Positions 28,614-37,671 of a stretch of DNA of 64,000 nucleotides are shown one piece after another. The stretch is from Candidatus Rifleibacterium amylolyticum (GTDB lineage: Bacteria; Muiribacteriota; Ozemobacteria; Ozemobacterales; Ozemobacteraceae), in assembly GCA_009917695.1 (NCBI GenBank), contig JAACJG010000017.1, positions 90,087 through 154,086 of the forward strand, written 5' to 3'. Every line of letters starts with the position of its first letter. Within the stretch, counting starts at the first letter, position 1. The notes beneath the pieces were generated by a model. That model had not been told where the DNA came from. It ran no database searches and worked only from the letters and a program-made list of their open reading frames with translations. A program made the translations under genes and the position numbers.

Positions 28614-29414
28614 ATGGTTAAGATTCACGGCAAATTCAATCGGCCCGGCGCATTCGATTTTATTTCGGGCGCTACTTATGTCGGCGACTCGCGCATGCTC
28701 GGAGTTGCCGTGTTTCTTGACCAGGCTGATCCGTCACAGGTTATTTTGCGCATTAAGGATCACCCGATCAGGAGGGTAGACTACCGCGAGTTTGCACGAG
28801 TCATCGACTATCTCGAAACTTTTGCGACTGGCGAAAACAACGCTTATTCGTCGCCAGACCCTGACCCGATAAAGGTTTCTATTGTTCTGCTCGAAAACAA
28901 CCGAGTTCTGCTGCGGCTGGAAGAAACTTCGACAGTGCTGCTGCCGGTAGAGTTTTTTCAGGCTCTCAATGTGCTGGTGGCAATTCGAAAAAAACTCGAA
29001 ATTACCGCACATAAACAGATAGACCGTAAAGCACGCCTCGATGAAGCCAGTCTGATCGTTCAGATCAACAACTGGCGCGGGCTGATCGTTTTTGCGATTC
29101 TGGCGGCGGTAGACTTCTCACTGCTGATCAGCATGTTTTTCAGACCTGAGCTTACATTGCACTGGCTGCTGCTGACGCTGTTTCTTGGCTTCTGGCTGCT
29201 TGTTCTCAGGCCAGCCTGGTCTTCACAGTTCATCGCCAAAATTCGTGCCTACGTTAACGAAGACCTGCTGAACGACCTTTCGTTTCTGCATTTTCCCAGG
29301 CGCAGCATCGAAATTTTCCTGATCATACTGACACTGGTGATCTTCTATTTCGTTTTTGGCAGCGATATGGTGCATTTTATCATACGCTACTACCGCAAAA
29401 CCAGGATGCCATGA
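28614..29414 (+). CDS. Membrane protein of unknown function
   Basis: The 266-residue protein has a soluble N-terminal part (~1-160, beta strands with LLENNRVLLRLEETSTVLL). Three hydrophobic segments follow in the C-terminal third (about 163-182, 190-208, 240-260). No family is recognised and no good ribosome site precedes ATG 28614. It is transcribed away from the GTPase operon, with about 117 bp between the two starts, and is convergent with the gene at 29424. Confidence 0.7.
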   Translation: MVKIHGKFNRPGAFDFISGATYVGDSRMLGVAVFLDQADPSQVILRIKDHPIRRVDYREFARVIDYLETFATGENNAYSSPDPDPIKVSIVLLENNRVLLRLEETSTVLLPVEFFQALNVLVAIRKKLEITAHKQIDRKARLDEASLIVQINNWRGLIVFAILAAVDFSLLISMFFRPELTLHWLLLTLFLGFWLLVLRPAWSSQFIAKIRAYVNEDLLNDLSFLHFPRRSIEIFLIILTLVIFYFVFGSDMVHFIIRYYRKTRMP

Positions 29415-29423
29415 GCGGCGGAA

Positions 29424-29960
29424 TCAGGCCGGCGTGGTCGGATCGACCAGGGCCAGCAGAATCGCGGCAACGTCTTCTTTGTGCTCAACCAGAAAAAGCT
29501 TAACCGCCTTTTCCGGCCCGAAAACAGCCTCACCCAGTTGTTTGGCATCGACAGAGAGCCGCAACGCCATGACACGCTCACCATGCTCGCGCAGAAGAGA
29601 CTCTACCTTGCGGTAAAAACGCTCGACACCATCGCTGCTCATGACCAGCAGGCGCGAAATGCGTTGAACCCTCTTTTCACCAGTCTTTTTATCGACAAGA
29701 GCAAGTCCGTTCGCTTCGTTTTCGAGCAGACGCTCGATGCTCTCGATGCCACGGGTCAGGCGGTCTTTACCGCGGGCAGCACCCAATACAGTTCTGAGCC
29801 CTTCAGATAAATCCGAGGCCGGCACCAGCACACTGCTGCCCGACCACAGCTTTTCAGAGTTCTTTTTTAGAAAGATTTTAAGTTGTTCGTGTCTGGCATC
29901 TGCCTCAACCTGTTTCGGCAACAGCAGCTTTGTTTCAGTCGTAGTCGATTTCTTTTTCAT
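29424..29960 (-). CDS. Hypothetical soluble protein
   Basis: The 178-residue protein is charged and mostly helical, without a signal peptide or membrane segment. Segments such as RHEQLKIFLKKNSEKLW and RLLVMSSDGVERFYRKVES show no family I know. Its ATG shares one base with the stop of the upstream gene (TAATG), so it is translationally coupled to the secreted protein at 29960-30418. Confidence 0.65.
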   Translation of the reverse strand: MKKKSTTTETKLLLPKQVEADARHEQLKIFLKKNSEKLWSGSSVLVPASDLSEGLRTVLGAARGKDRLTRGIESIERLLENEANGLALVDKKTGEKRVQRISRLLVMSSDGVERFYRKVESLLREHGERVMALRLSVDAKQLGEAVFGPEKAVKLFLVEHKEDVAAILLALVDPTTPA

Positions 29961-30418
29961 TACCTGGCCAGTTCTTCTTCAATCTGCTTGATCGAGTAGT
30001 TAAAGCCCATACCCAGCGTCTTGTCACTGCCGGACTCTACCGGCCAGAGACCCTGTACACCGTTAAGAATGCGCCAGCTGCCTTCTTCATTTTTCACCAG
30101 GAAAAGCACGACTCTTTCGCCTGGAATCGGGAATCTCGGCCGGTCGCGCACGACAAAGTCTTTGCTGCCCGGTGTATTGAACTGAAGAGGTTTGTCGGCT
30201 TCGATGGTGCCTTTGAGTATTTTTTCGATCTTAACGAACGTACTGGTTTCGGGTATTTTTGCATCGGCCGGCGAAACGACCTGTTGGGTATCGACGCTGG
30301 CAATAATTATCACTTCAGCCTTCTGCACCAGTTCCGGGAACGGCAGAGTTCTGATCATTGCAAAAGCGGGCATTCCAAAAAACAATACCATCAGTATCAA
30401 AAGGCTCGAGCGTGTCAT
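29960..30418 (-). CDS. Small secreted protein of unknown function
   Basis: From ATG 30418 (GGAG eight bases upstream) the 152-residue protein starts with a signal peptide, MTRSSLLILMVLFFGMPAFA. The mature part contains beta-strand patterns such as FVKIEKILKGTIEADKPLQF and IPGERVVLFLVKNEEGSWRIL. These resemble small domains of secreted proteins that follow an exported enzyme, but no family can be named. The upstream lipoprotein ends 14 bp before its start, so the three minus-strand genes from 31389 form one operon. Confidence 0.68.
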   Translation of the reverse strand: MTRSSLLILMVLFFGMPAFAMIRTLPFPELVQKAEVIIIASVDTQQVVSPADAKIPETSTFVKIEKILKGTIEADKPLQFNTPGSKDFVVRDRPRFPIPGERVVLFLVKNEEGSWRILNGVQGLWPVESGSDKTLGMGFNYSIKQIEEELAR

Positions 30419-30432
30419 TTCCTGTCTCCTGA

Positions 30433-31389
30433 TCATTTCCAGATATTCTGTCTGATGAATTCGTAGCGTTCCGGGTCATGCTGACGCATTCTCTCAGGGT
30501 TTTTAAAATATGCTGCAACACATTCTGCCATGTCTTCGCCCGGATCGGTGTTACCGTAATCAGAAATCGACGGACGAACCAGACGATCATTTGGCCAGAA
30601 CTTTGCAGCCCACTGCCTCATTGCATCTGCATTCTTCGCCTGAAACTGATGGGTCATTTCATGCACGACCAGATCTTCCATGCTGATCCAGCCGCCAGCA
30701 CCAACAGCCTTGCTGCTGATCATGATGGGGTTACCACCAAGTCCGCTTGGCTCATTTCCATCGTTATCGCGAAGATCTTTCTGCATGACAAAGCCTTTGG
30801 TACAGCTTCTGAAGCCACTGGGCAGCTTTTCAAGAATTGCCGCAAACTGGGCAATCTGCTGGCTGGTCCACTTGTCGGCTGTAGCCGAGTTCCATTGATC
30901 GCGCCAGCTCTTGCCGTCAAGAACGGTTATGCCATATCTGTTCTTTACGGCAGCGGCTTCAGCCAGAGTGCTTTCAGTGCCGACCTGGTCGTATGGCGTC
31001 GAAATCTGAGCGCCTCTGATGATTTCTTCGACACTTGCGGTAGACTGAGTCTGGCCGGCATTGGCATTTTGCCCGGTATTGCCGGTTACATCTTCAGCGT
31101 TGGGATCGATGGTAACGACATTAGCCTGCGCATTGGTATTGGCATCGGCGGTTTGCTGTGTATTGGTGTTATTGACTGCGGTATTGTTGTTATTGTTATT
31201 ATTGTTATTATTGTTATTGCCAAAGATGTTGGAAAAAGTATTCACAACATTCTGGATTGCAGGCATAGCCTGCTGCACACCCTGGGCGACCTTGCTGATG
31301 ACATCAAGAATCTGGGTCGCGTCACAACCAGTCATGAAAAGCGAGCTTACCAGCAATAAAATTACCGACAATCTTCTGAGCTTTTTCAT
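30433..31389 (-). CDS. Lipoprotein metallopeptidase-like protein with a 12-Asn tract
   Basis: From ATG 31389 (GAGGT upstream) the 318-residue protein has a lipobox SLFMTGC, so it is lipid-anchored. After a helical part a run of 12 Asn residues (encoded by AAT/AAC repeats around 31180-31220) and a Thr/Asn/Gln-rich linker lead to the C-terminal domain. This domain has LVVHEMTHQFQ (HExxH) and, about 40 residues on, DPGEDMAECVAAYF, where a Glu could be the third zinc ligand as in gluzincins. It is probably an envelope zinc peptidase; the substrate is unknown. Confidence 0.72.
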   Translation of the reverse strand: MKKLRRLSVILLLVSSLFMTGCDATQILDVISKVAQGVQQAMPAIQNVVNTFSNIFGNNNNNNNNNNNNTAVNNTNTQQTADANTNAQANVVTIDPNAEDVTGNTGQNANAGQTQSTASVEEIIRGAQISTPYDQVGTESTLAEAAAVKNRYGITVLDGKSWRDQWNSATADKWTSQQIAQFAAILEKLPSGFRSCTKGFVMQKDLRDNDGNEPSGLGGNPIMISSKAVGAGGWISMEDLVVHEMTHQFQAKNADAMRQWAAKFWPNDRLVRPSISDYGNTDPGEDMAECVAAYFKNPERMRQHDPERYEFIRQNIWK

Positions 31390-31719
31390 AAAACTTACCT
31401 CTGACCTCAAAAATATAGCAACAACTCTAATACGTTCACACACCCTGATAAAGTAACACATTTTTCGCGTTCCGGTTCAGGCAAAATTTCACCTGAATCA
31501 AGATAATAAGCAAACCGGCAATGATTGAGAGCAGACGGTTATGTTTTCACATTGAAGCCCCTGATGTCAGGTATTGATAACAGCATGATGTTCTGCTAAG
31601 ATAGCAGCAAAGTGAGTGGATATCATTGGTTCAAAACCATAATGCGGGGGATTTCCCATTTGCTGGTAGGCAGCCTTTGATATACCGGAATATATGCGAA
31701 TTACAGAAAGGTCCTGAGC
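31390..31719 (+). other. Divergent intergenic region, no gene seen
   Basis: These 330 bp lie between the divergently transcribed lipoprotein and CNB-ParA-TPR genes. I see no convincing coding frame or RNA gene. One promoter candidate (31574-31602) is listed separately. Confidence 0.5.
31574..31602 (+). promoter_or_regulatory. sigma70-like promoter of the CNB-ParA-TPR gene
   Basis: TTGATA (31574-31579) and TAAGAT (31597-31602) are 17 bp apart, 118 bp ahead of the ATG at 31720. The match is good but the leader would be long. Confidence 0.4.
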
Positions 31720-33894
31720 ATGTTACCGAAAATATCTCTATTTGAGGATTTATCAGAAAACGAACTTGACGCCCTGGCGAACATAGCCGTAAGAGGCGAA
31801 ATTCACCGGGGAGAAACAATATTTCACGAAGGCGATAAAAACTGGGATCTCTTTATAGTTGAAGCTGGCGAAATTGAAATCAGCGTCAATGACCTGACCG
31901 GCACCGAAAAAGTAATTGCACGAGTTCGCGAAAAAGAGTTCTTCGGAGAAATGTCTCTTTATGACCGCACTTCGGCGCGTTCCACCACTGCCAGAGTAGT
32001 TCGCAGCGGACACATGATCAGGCTGCCATCTGAAAAGCTCTGGCCGCTGATCGATGCCCCCACTCCCCTCAGCCGCAATTTGAGCGCCAAAATAATGCAG
32101 GCTCTGAGCCGCCGGCTGCGAGAGGTGACGCAGAAAGCCGCGGCCGTATTGAAGTGCGAAGAAAACGCCAGAGGAAAAGTCATCTCGGTAATCTCTTCAG
32201 GCAGCGGCTGCGGCAAGACTACCTTTGCCACGACAGTGGCCCAGTTACTTGCACGCGAGCACAAGCGCAAGGTTCTGTTTCTCGATCTCGACCTGCATTA
32301 CGGCGATGGAACCTTTCTGCTTGGCGTTTACAGCCAGAACTCAATCGTCAATCTTGCCCGCGTAATTCATAACCCTGATGTAAATTCCGATCAGATCCAG
32401 AGCCATTTCACACAGGTGCATGAAAACCTGCACATTCTATGCGCGCCCAATAACATTATCGAAGCAGAACAATTGCACGTCGAAAGTCTGGCCAGCATCA
32501 TCGGCTGCTGCCAGAAGCTGTTTGACTATGTGGTCATCGATACAAACGAAGGTATCAACCCCATTGTTCTGGCGGCTATCGAAGCTTCTGAGCGCATTTT
32601 TTTCATGCTCGATTCACAGGATATACTCAATGTAAAGAACTCGGTAAGATTTTTTCAGGTTCTCACAACCCTGAGGTTTCCTGAGAACAAGGTGACTGTT
32701 CTGGCAAACAAAGCTAAAGAAGACTTCAGACCCGAACACCTGCCCAAAACCCGTCTGCGCATCGCCGGCAGTCTGCCTGAATTTCAGGATTCATCAAGAA
32801 AAGACGGCAAAACGGTTTTTCAGGTCACCCCGCAAAACCGTTTCTGTTCAGCAGTTCGCGTCATCCTCAACGCAGCCATTAAAGAAGAGGCAAATGGCAA
32901 AAGTGCTGCAAACGGCAACGCACTTCTCGGCGCCAACGGCAATGGCAAATCAGCTCTATCTGCACATGACAATCACGACATGCTTTTTCCCAGAATTACT
33001 GGCGAAAACCTGAGCATTCTGATCAACGAACTCAAACTGCTGCTCGATGAGGGTATGCTGCCTGAGGCCGAAAGAGAGGCACGTGAACTGCTCAAGTTCT
33101 GTCATGACTCTTCGCTGCTATATCAGATATTTGGCGAAATTCTCATGTGCCGCGAGATTCCTGAAGAGGCTATCATAGTGCTGCGAAAGGCTATTGAGCT
33201 TGATGCCAGCAACCTTCTGGCGGCAGGCATGCTCGGACATGTTCTCGGCGACCGCGACCAGCTCAATCGTGCAATCCAGCAGATGAGCGAACGTTGCCAG
33301 AAATCTGCGCGTTTTGCTGACTGCTGGAATGATCTCGGCCGTCTGCACGGCCTGGCAAGCAACTTCGATGCTGCCCAGAAAGCTTTTCGCAAGGCGCTGG
33401 AAATCAACCAGGCATTTCGTGATGCCAGAATCAACCTGGCAATTGCGCTGGGCGAATCCGGTCAGCCGGGCCAGGCGCTAAAGGAGCTCGATCAGCTCGA
33501 CCACAAGGGCTTGCGCGGCCATTATTATGCCGGCTGCTTCCACCAGCTGCAGGGCTCGTTTGCTGAAGCCTATGCCGAGTTTCAGATGGCAACTGTGATT
33601 CGCCCAGAATATCACGATCTGTCCAAGCGACTCGAGCACCTTGGCGTTTATTTTTCAAAAATTGAAGCGCTTGTGCAGATGCATCGCAACTATCTGTCAC
33701 GACATCCGGCTTTTCCCGACCTTCACTACAAGCTGGCCGAACTCTACTTTCAGATGGCAAAAGAAGACGAGGCCGTAGCCGAACTCAACGAAGCCATTCG
33801 CCTAAACCCCAATTACACTGAAGCCAGGCAAAGGCTTTCGCAGATAAATAACAAGTCGCAGCAGGCCGGAGCCGCCGGTGGCAAGAAGCATTGA
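31720..33894 (+). CDS. Three-part fusion: cyclic-nucleotide-binding domain, ParA/CpaE-like ATPase, TPR repeats
   Basis: Residues 1-125 form a CNB/CRP-type sensor (LFEDLSENELDALA, GETIFHEGDKNWDLFIVEAG, FFGEMSLYD...RSTTARV). Residues ~153-385 are a MinD/ParA/CpaE-like ATPase: P-loop SSGSGCGKTTFA near 160, FLDLDLHYGDG as A' motif, YVVIDTNEG as Walker B. The signature Lys at the start of the deviant Walker A (KGGxGKT) is replaced by Ser. An Asn/Gly/Ala-rich linker (391-418) leads to about seven TPR units up to 720 (for example AIRLNPNYTEARQRL). CpaE-like ATPases place pilus or secretion machinery. The CNB fusion suggests control by a small ligand. The last bases overlap a possible TTG start of the next gene. 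Confidence 0.82.
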   Translation: MLPKISLFEDLSENELDALANIAVRGEIHRGETIFHEGDKNWDLFIVEAGEIEISVNDLTGTEKVIARVREKEFFGEMSLYDRTSARSTTARVVRSGHMIRLPSEKLWPLIDAPTPLSRNLSAKIMQALSRRLREVTQKAAAVLKCEENARGKVISVISSGSGCGKTTFATTVAQLLAREHKRKVLFLDLDLHYGDGTFLLGVYSQNSIVNLARVIHNPDVNSDQIQSHFTQVHENLHILCAPNNIIEAEQLHVESLASIIGCCQKLFDYVVIDTNEGINPIVLAAIEASERIFFMLDSQDILNVKNSVRFFQVLTTLRFPENKVTVLANKAKEDFRPEHLPKTRLRIAGSLPEFQDSSRKDGKTVFQVTPQNRFCSAVRVILNAAIKEEANGKSAANGNALLGANGNGKSALSAHDNHDMLFPRITGENLSILINELKLLLDEGMLPEAEREARELLKFCHDSSLLYQIFGEILMCREIPEEAIIVLRKAIELDASNLLAAGMLGHVLGDRDQLNRAIQQMSERCQKSARFADCWNDLGRLHGLASNFDAAQKAFRKALEINQAFRDARINLAIALGESGQPGQALKELDQLDHKGLRGHYYAGCFHQLQGSFAEAYAEFQMATVIRPEYHDLSKRLEHLGVYFSKIEALVQMHRNYLSRHPAFPDLHYKLAELYFQMAKEDEAVAELNEAIRLNPNYTEARQRLSQINNKSQQAGAAGGKKH

Positions 33895-33935
33895 CCGCAA
33901 AAAAATTCTATACAACTAAGCTGGGGCGCCTGGGC

Positions 33936-34616
33936 ATGGTTTTGCACCGCCGGCTGCTTCTGACTCTGTTTTTTTGTGTTTATTTTGCCATGCCAATATG
34001 TTGCCAGAACCTGGCAAGCAACGAAGCTGACTATACTCATGCTAACGAGTTGATCAAAACAGCCGGGCCAGTTCCTGATGCCGTTATCGAGCCACCAGAT
34101 CAGGTCAGATACGATCTCACCGTCAGCGAAAGACTTCGCAGACTCTGGCTCGAAAAAGTTATTGGCTTCAGAATAACTTATGCTTCGGCACGCGGCAAAG
34201 CCTGCCATGCCAATCAGCGCGTGCTGGCCGGGGCAATAGAAATGTATAATGAGGATAAAGGCAAAACCATGAAAACGATCACGCATGCCGATGTTACCAG
34301 CGCTACCGGTACTTTGATCGTTGACAGATATTTGAAGTCACCGATAACACCTCCTGATTCAGCCTGTGAATACCGAAGCCATGGAGATCTTACCGGCTCT
34401 GGCATAATATACTGCACTCATCATGGCCCGATTCGAGAAATCCAGGACAGCATTCGCAAAGAATTGGGGTTAAAACCGATTACGGCAGCAGACTGGCAGA
34501 TATTTGTCGTAATTGGTCTTTCGCTGCTCTTTCTGTTTTCAATAATCGTTCTTCTGGCACTGTTTTTTGGCAGACGCAAAAAATATAAAGACGCATCGAT
34601 CACGACTGAAAGCTGA
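33936..34616 (+). CDS. Exported protein with a pseudopilin-like globular region and C-terminal membrane anchor
   Basis: From ATG 33936 the protein has 226 residues. A TTG at 33891 overlapping the upstream TGA is the alternative start and would add 15 basic residues. A signal peptide (LLLTLFFCVYFAMPICC) is followed by a region with KACHANQRVLAGAIEMYNED and, later, LKSPITPPDSACEYRSHGD and GIIYCTHHG. That order is like the C-terminal globular part of type II/IV pseudopilins, but the usual N-terminal FTLxE helix is missing. A single membrane helix (IFVVIGLSLLFLFSIIVLLA) lies near the C-terminus, followed by a basic tail. The upstream CpaE-like gene fits a pilus or secretion link. The assignment is by pattern only. 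Confidence 0.62.
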   Translation: MVLHRRLLLTLFFCVYFAMPICCQNLASNEADYTHANELIKTAGPVPDAVIEPPDQVRYDLTVSERLRRLWLEKVIGFRITYASARGKACHANQRVLAGAIEMYNEDKGKTMKTITHADVTSATGTLIVDRYLKSPITPPDSACEYRSHGDLTGSGIIYCTHHGPIREIQDSIRKELGLKPITAADWQIFVVIGLSLLFLFSIIVLLALFFGRRKKYKDASITTES

Positions 34617-34632
34617 ACGTTATTATCTGCGG

Positions 34633-35385
34633 TCAGCCGAGCCAGCCGGTAGAATACGCATATCTCGCCAGCATGGCGAGACACATGGTTACTACCAGCA
34701 TGCGCAGATAGCGGGGATTTATACGCAGCAGGCAGTGTGAGCCACCGAACGCACCCAGAAACTGACCGGCCATCATGGTAAAACCATACAGCCAGACGAC
34801 CTTGCCGGCGATCAGAAAGACCATCAGCGAAGCGATATTTGTTGAAAAATTCAAGGTTTTGGCAACCACTGTCGCATCGATCAGCCCTTGGCCACGCAGC
34901 GAAACACCGGCCAGCGCGAAAAACGAACCGGTGCCGGGGCCGAACATACCGTCATACCAGCCAATAATCGGCACCAGCAGCCTGCAATAAAGATTGTCTG
35001 AAAGCACGGGGTGACGCTCGACCTCGCTTAATTGCGGCGAGAACAGAAAATAGAGCGCAATGATTACCAGAACTGACGGAACAACAAAACTCAACACCGC
35101 CGCATTGATAAATTGAACAGCAATTGTGCCCAGCAGTGAACCGATGAAGGCTGCCAACATGAGATTTTTTACATGCGGCCAGCTGACCCGCCCCTTTCTG
35201 AACATCATTAAAGTCGCAGTGCCAGAGCCGATAGAACTCTGCAACTTGTTGGTGCCGAGCGCCACATGCGGCGGAATTCCGGTCAGAATCAACGCAGGCA
35301 CAGTTATCAGCCCACCACCACCGGCTAGAGTATCAATAAAACCTGCAATTGAAGCCGCAAGAAAAAGAAACAGCAAAGATTCCAT
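34633..35385 (-). CDS. TauE/SafE-family membrane transporter
   Basis: From ATG 35385 the 249-residue protein has about seven to eight membrane segments and the family's duplicated motif: GFIDTLAGGGGLITVPALIL with ALGTNKLQSSIGSGTA in the first half, and GWYDGMFGPGTGSFFALAG with ATVVAKTLNFSTN in the second. These transporters move sulfite, sulfoacetate and related organic anions across the inner membrane. The gene is convergent with 33936-34616 and no sulfur-metabolism genes are nearby, so the substrate is open. No strong ribosome site is visible. Confidence 0.88.
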   Translation of the reverse strand: MESLLFLFLAASIAGFIDTLAGGGGLITVPALILTGIPPHVALGTNKLQSSIGSGTATLMMFRKGRVSWPHVKNLMLAAFIGSLLGTIAVQFINAAVLSFVVPSVLVIIALYFLFSPQLSEVERHPVLSDNLYCRLLVPIIGWYDGMFGPGTGSFFALAGVSLRGQGLIDATVVAKTLNFSTNIASLMVFLIAGKVVWLYGFTMMAGQFLGAFGGSHCLLRINPRYLRMLVVTMCLAMLARYAYSTGWLG

Positions 35386-35499
35386 AACAGTGCCTGCATA
35401 CCGTGACCAGACTTTCAAACTGCCGTAATATAGCGCAAATATGCCCAAAAAGACACTGTATATAATTCTTACTTTCGTTCAGTTCTTTATCTCCAGCTG

Positions 35500-35794
35500 G
35501 TCCTCTGTCACACATGAGTTCAAGAATTCAATCTGAGCGACTCCGTTTATGCCGGGCTCTCGGCGGAATTAGGCAGCTCTTACGGCTTCAGCCGTTAGAG
35601 ATGCGGATGGCTTGCCCTCATTCGCTACAACTCTCACCAGGCGTGAGTATTGTTGTATAGCTATGGCTCTGCGTCAACGTTGCCTGGCTCGAAGTTTCCG
35701 CGCCTGAGAAACCCGCCTGCGCCCTTGTTTTGTCTGCTTAACTTGTTTCGCATTCAGCTCAACTTTACCCCACAATTCAAATGTGACAGAGGAC
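35500..35794. repeat. Non-coding segment bounded by an inverted repeat, MITE-like or structured RNA
   Basis: TCCTCTGTCACA at 35501-35512 is the exact reverse complement of TGTGACAGAGGA at 35782-35793. With gaps the match extends inward to about 20 bp and outward by one base pair. The ~295-bp interior has no credible gene but contains hairpins: TCTTACGGC-TTCA-GCCGTTAGA near 35577-35600 and CTCAC-CAGGC-GTGAG near 35634-35650. No clear target-site duplication is visible. The right arm ends at the TAG stop of the 35794-36162 gene. Confidence 0.5.
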
Positions 35795-36162
35795 TATTGC
35801 TTTGGCTCGAGACTGTTGATCTCGAGGATTTCAATTTTGTCGAAATCAGCTGGTTCATGGTGATAAAGAAAAGCTTTTACCCGCACTCTGGTATCGACCA
35901 TGTCTTCAATCCTGGCATACAAAGCAGGATCTTTCAGCAGAACCATATACCTTTGGCCTGACTTATTATCATCGAGATGAAAGGAAATGTAAGGCTTGCC
36001 ACGTTCTGAGGCCTGTTCCAGTCTAATGTATCCCTCATAGCGCTGTGGGGCAGGAAAATAGTTGTATGACAAAACATAAGTTATCATACAAACAAGCAGA
36101 AAAAGAGGAATCCATGAAAACCTTCTTTCTTTTTCCAGTTGAGTTCTAAAACTGTTGCTCAT
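35794..36162 (-). CDS. Small single-pass membrane protein of unknown function
   Basis: The 122-residue protein has one membrane helix near residues 17-33 (WIPLFLLVCMITYVLSY). An extracytoplasmic domain follows, with an OB-like strand pattern (YEGYIRLEQ, ISFHLDDNKSGQRYMVLL, RVRVKAFLYHH). It ends in a TAG codon that coincides with the edge of the inverted-repeat segment, so its C-terminus may have been set by that insertion. No family recognised. Confidence 0.6.
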   Translation of the reverse strand: MSNSFRTQLEKERRFSWIPLFLLVCMITYVLSYNYFPAPQRYEGYIRLEQASERGKPYISFHLDDNKSGQRYMVLLKDPALYARIEDMVDTRVRVKAFLYHHEPADFDKIEILEINSLEPKQ

Positions 36163-36355
36163 CAGATATTCCTCAATTTATCAGCGCGTATCCGAACTTC
36201 CACTGACCGCTGCAGGCTCGATCAGAATCTGATTCAAATTATTGCCATGACATACTGATATAATCAATTTTAGCACGAGTCTGTAGAAAAGACTTGCATA
36301 ACCTTATCTTTGTGGACAATCTTACTACCTTGTAATCATATTTTCTGACGAGGTG

Positions 36356-37628
36356 ATGATGCAACGGCGCTGGGTCATATTCTGGGTTCTGGCGGGATCA
36401 TACTTTTTTGTCATGTTCCACCGCTTCTGCACTGCGGTTATGGCAGGCGACCTGACCACCGACCTCGGGCTCGACCCTGCCGCACTCGGGTTTCTCTCGT
36501 CAATGTATCTGTTAGGCTATGCTTCAGTGCAGATTCCCGTCGGAATTCTCTCAGACTGGTGGGGAGCGCGCAAAACCATGTCGCTTTTTCTGCTGGTCGC
36601 CAGCCTTGGCGCCTTTGCCTTTGGCAAGGCCGATTCATATCATGCGGCCGTCATTGCGCGCTGGCTGGTTGGTGCCGGAGTCGGCTGTGTCTATGTTCCA
36701 GCGCTGCGCGTGCTTGGCTGCTGGTTTGGCAAAGACTCGTTCGCTTTCATGACCGGCATGCTGCTGGCAGTCGGCAACCTTGGCGCACTCGGTTCAACCT
36801 GGCCGCTGGCTGTTATTAAAAGCGTCTGGGGCTGGCGCGCTACCATGGAAGTCGTCGGTCTGATAACTCTTGTTCTGGTAGTACTTCTCTGGCTGGTCAT
36901 CAAAGATGCCCCACCCGAAACGGAACAGCCGGCTGAACCGTCGCCCCCCCCCGGAACAACCAGCATCGGTACAGACAACTGCAGGTGTCCAATCTGGCGG
37001 CCTGCGCGTAATGTTTAAATCAAAACGTTTCTGGGCTCTGACATTTTACTTTTTTGCCTTCGAAACTACGATAATAAGCTTTCAAGGGCTCTGGGCCGGC
37101 CCATATCTGAAACGAATCTATGCCATGTCTGACACTTCGATAGGTTACGCACTGACCTGGCTGGCTCTCGGCCTGATGTTTGGTGCCATGCTTTCAGGCA
37201 TACTGGCGGGTCGCTCACTGCAACGCCGCCATGCCGTGCTGACCTCGGGCATGTTTGGCTATCTGCTCTGCTGGTTTCCAATCGTTTTCGCGACCGATTC
37301 GCTGGCGCCTTATATGACGCCTCTGCTCACCTTTATGGGCTTCTGTGGCGGCTTTTTTTCGATCAGCTTCGGAATCGCCAGAGAATGCTTTGCGGCAAGA
37401 ATGGCTGGCACCGCACTCGGTGTCTATAACTTCACCGGTTTTGTCGGCGGCGGGCTGGGAATGTGGGTCATGGGGCTTATCGTACGTTCGTTGTCGCCAG
37501 ATGCAGGTAACGACATCGTCGCCTTTCAGGCAGCCTTTGGCCTGGCGCTGGCATTGATGCTCGTCGGCTGGATCATACTCTTCATGCTGCCGCGCGCTTT
37601 CCCGGCAACAGAACGTCCAGCGGCCTGA
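36356..37628 (+). pseudogene. MFS transporter split by a frameshift at a nine-C tract
   Basis: The first frame gives transmembrane segments 1-6 of a major facilitator protein, with the loop 2-3 motif GILSDWWGARKTMS. It runs through PAEPSPPPG and stops at 37018. The remaining half (FKSKRFWALTFYFFAFETT... with GMFGYLLCWFPIVF and GVYNFTGFVGGGLG) is in the next frame up to 37628. The switch point is a run of nine C (36944-36952) in the central loop. With eight C the frame reads EPSPPPEQPASV and joins both halves into one protein of about 423 residues with 12 segments. It is either an off-phase contingency gene, a pseudogene or a homopolymer error. ATG 36356 and 36359 are both possible starts after the GAGG. 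Confidence 0.85.
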
Positions 37629-37671
37629 TGACAAGGTTGCCGCCAGACAATTCGCTGGTACGGGTACCTAT

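Noticed and set aside
35501..35793. A complete insertion sequence
   Set aside because: No transposase frame fits within the 295 bp and no target-site duplication is visible, so only a MITE-like or structured segment is claimed.
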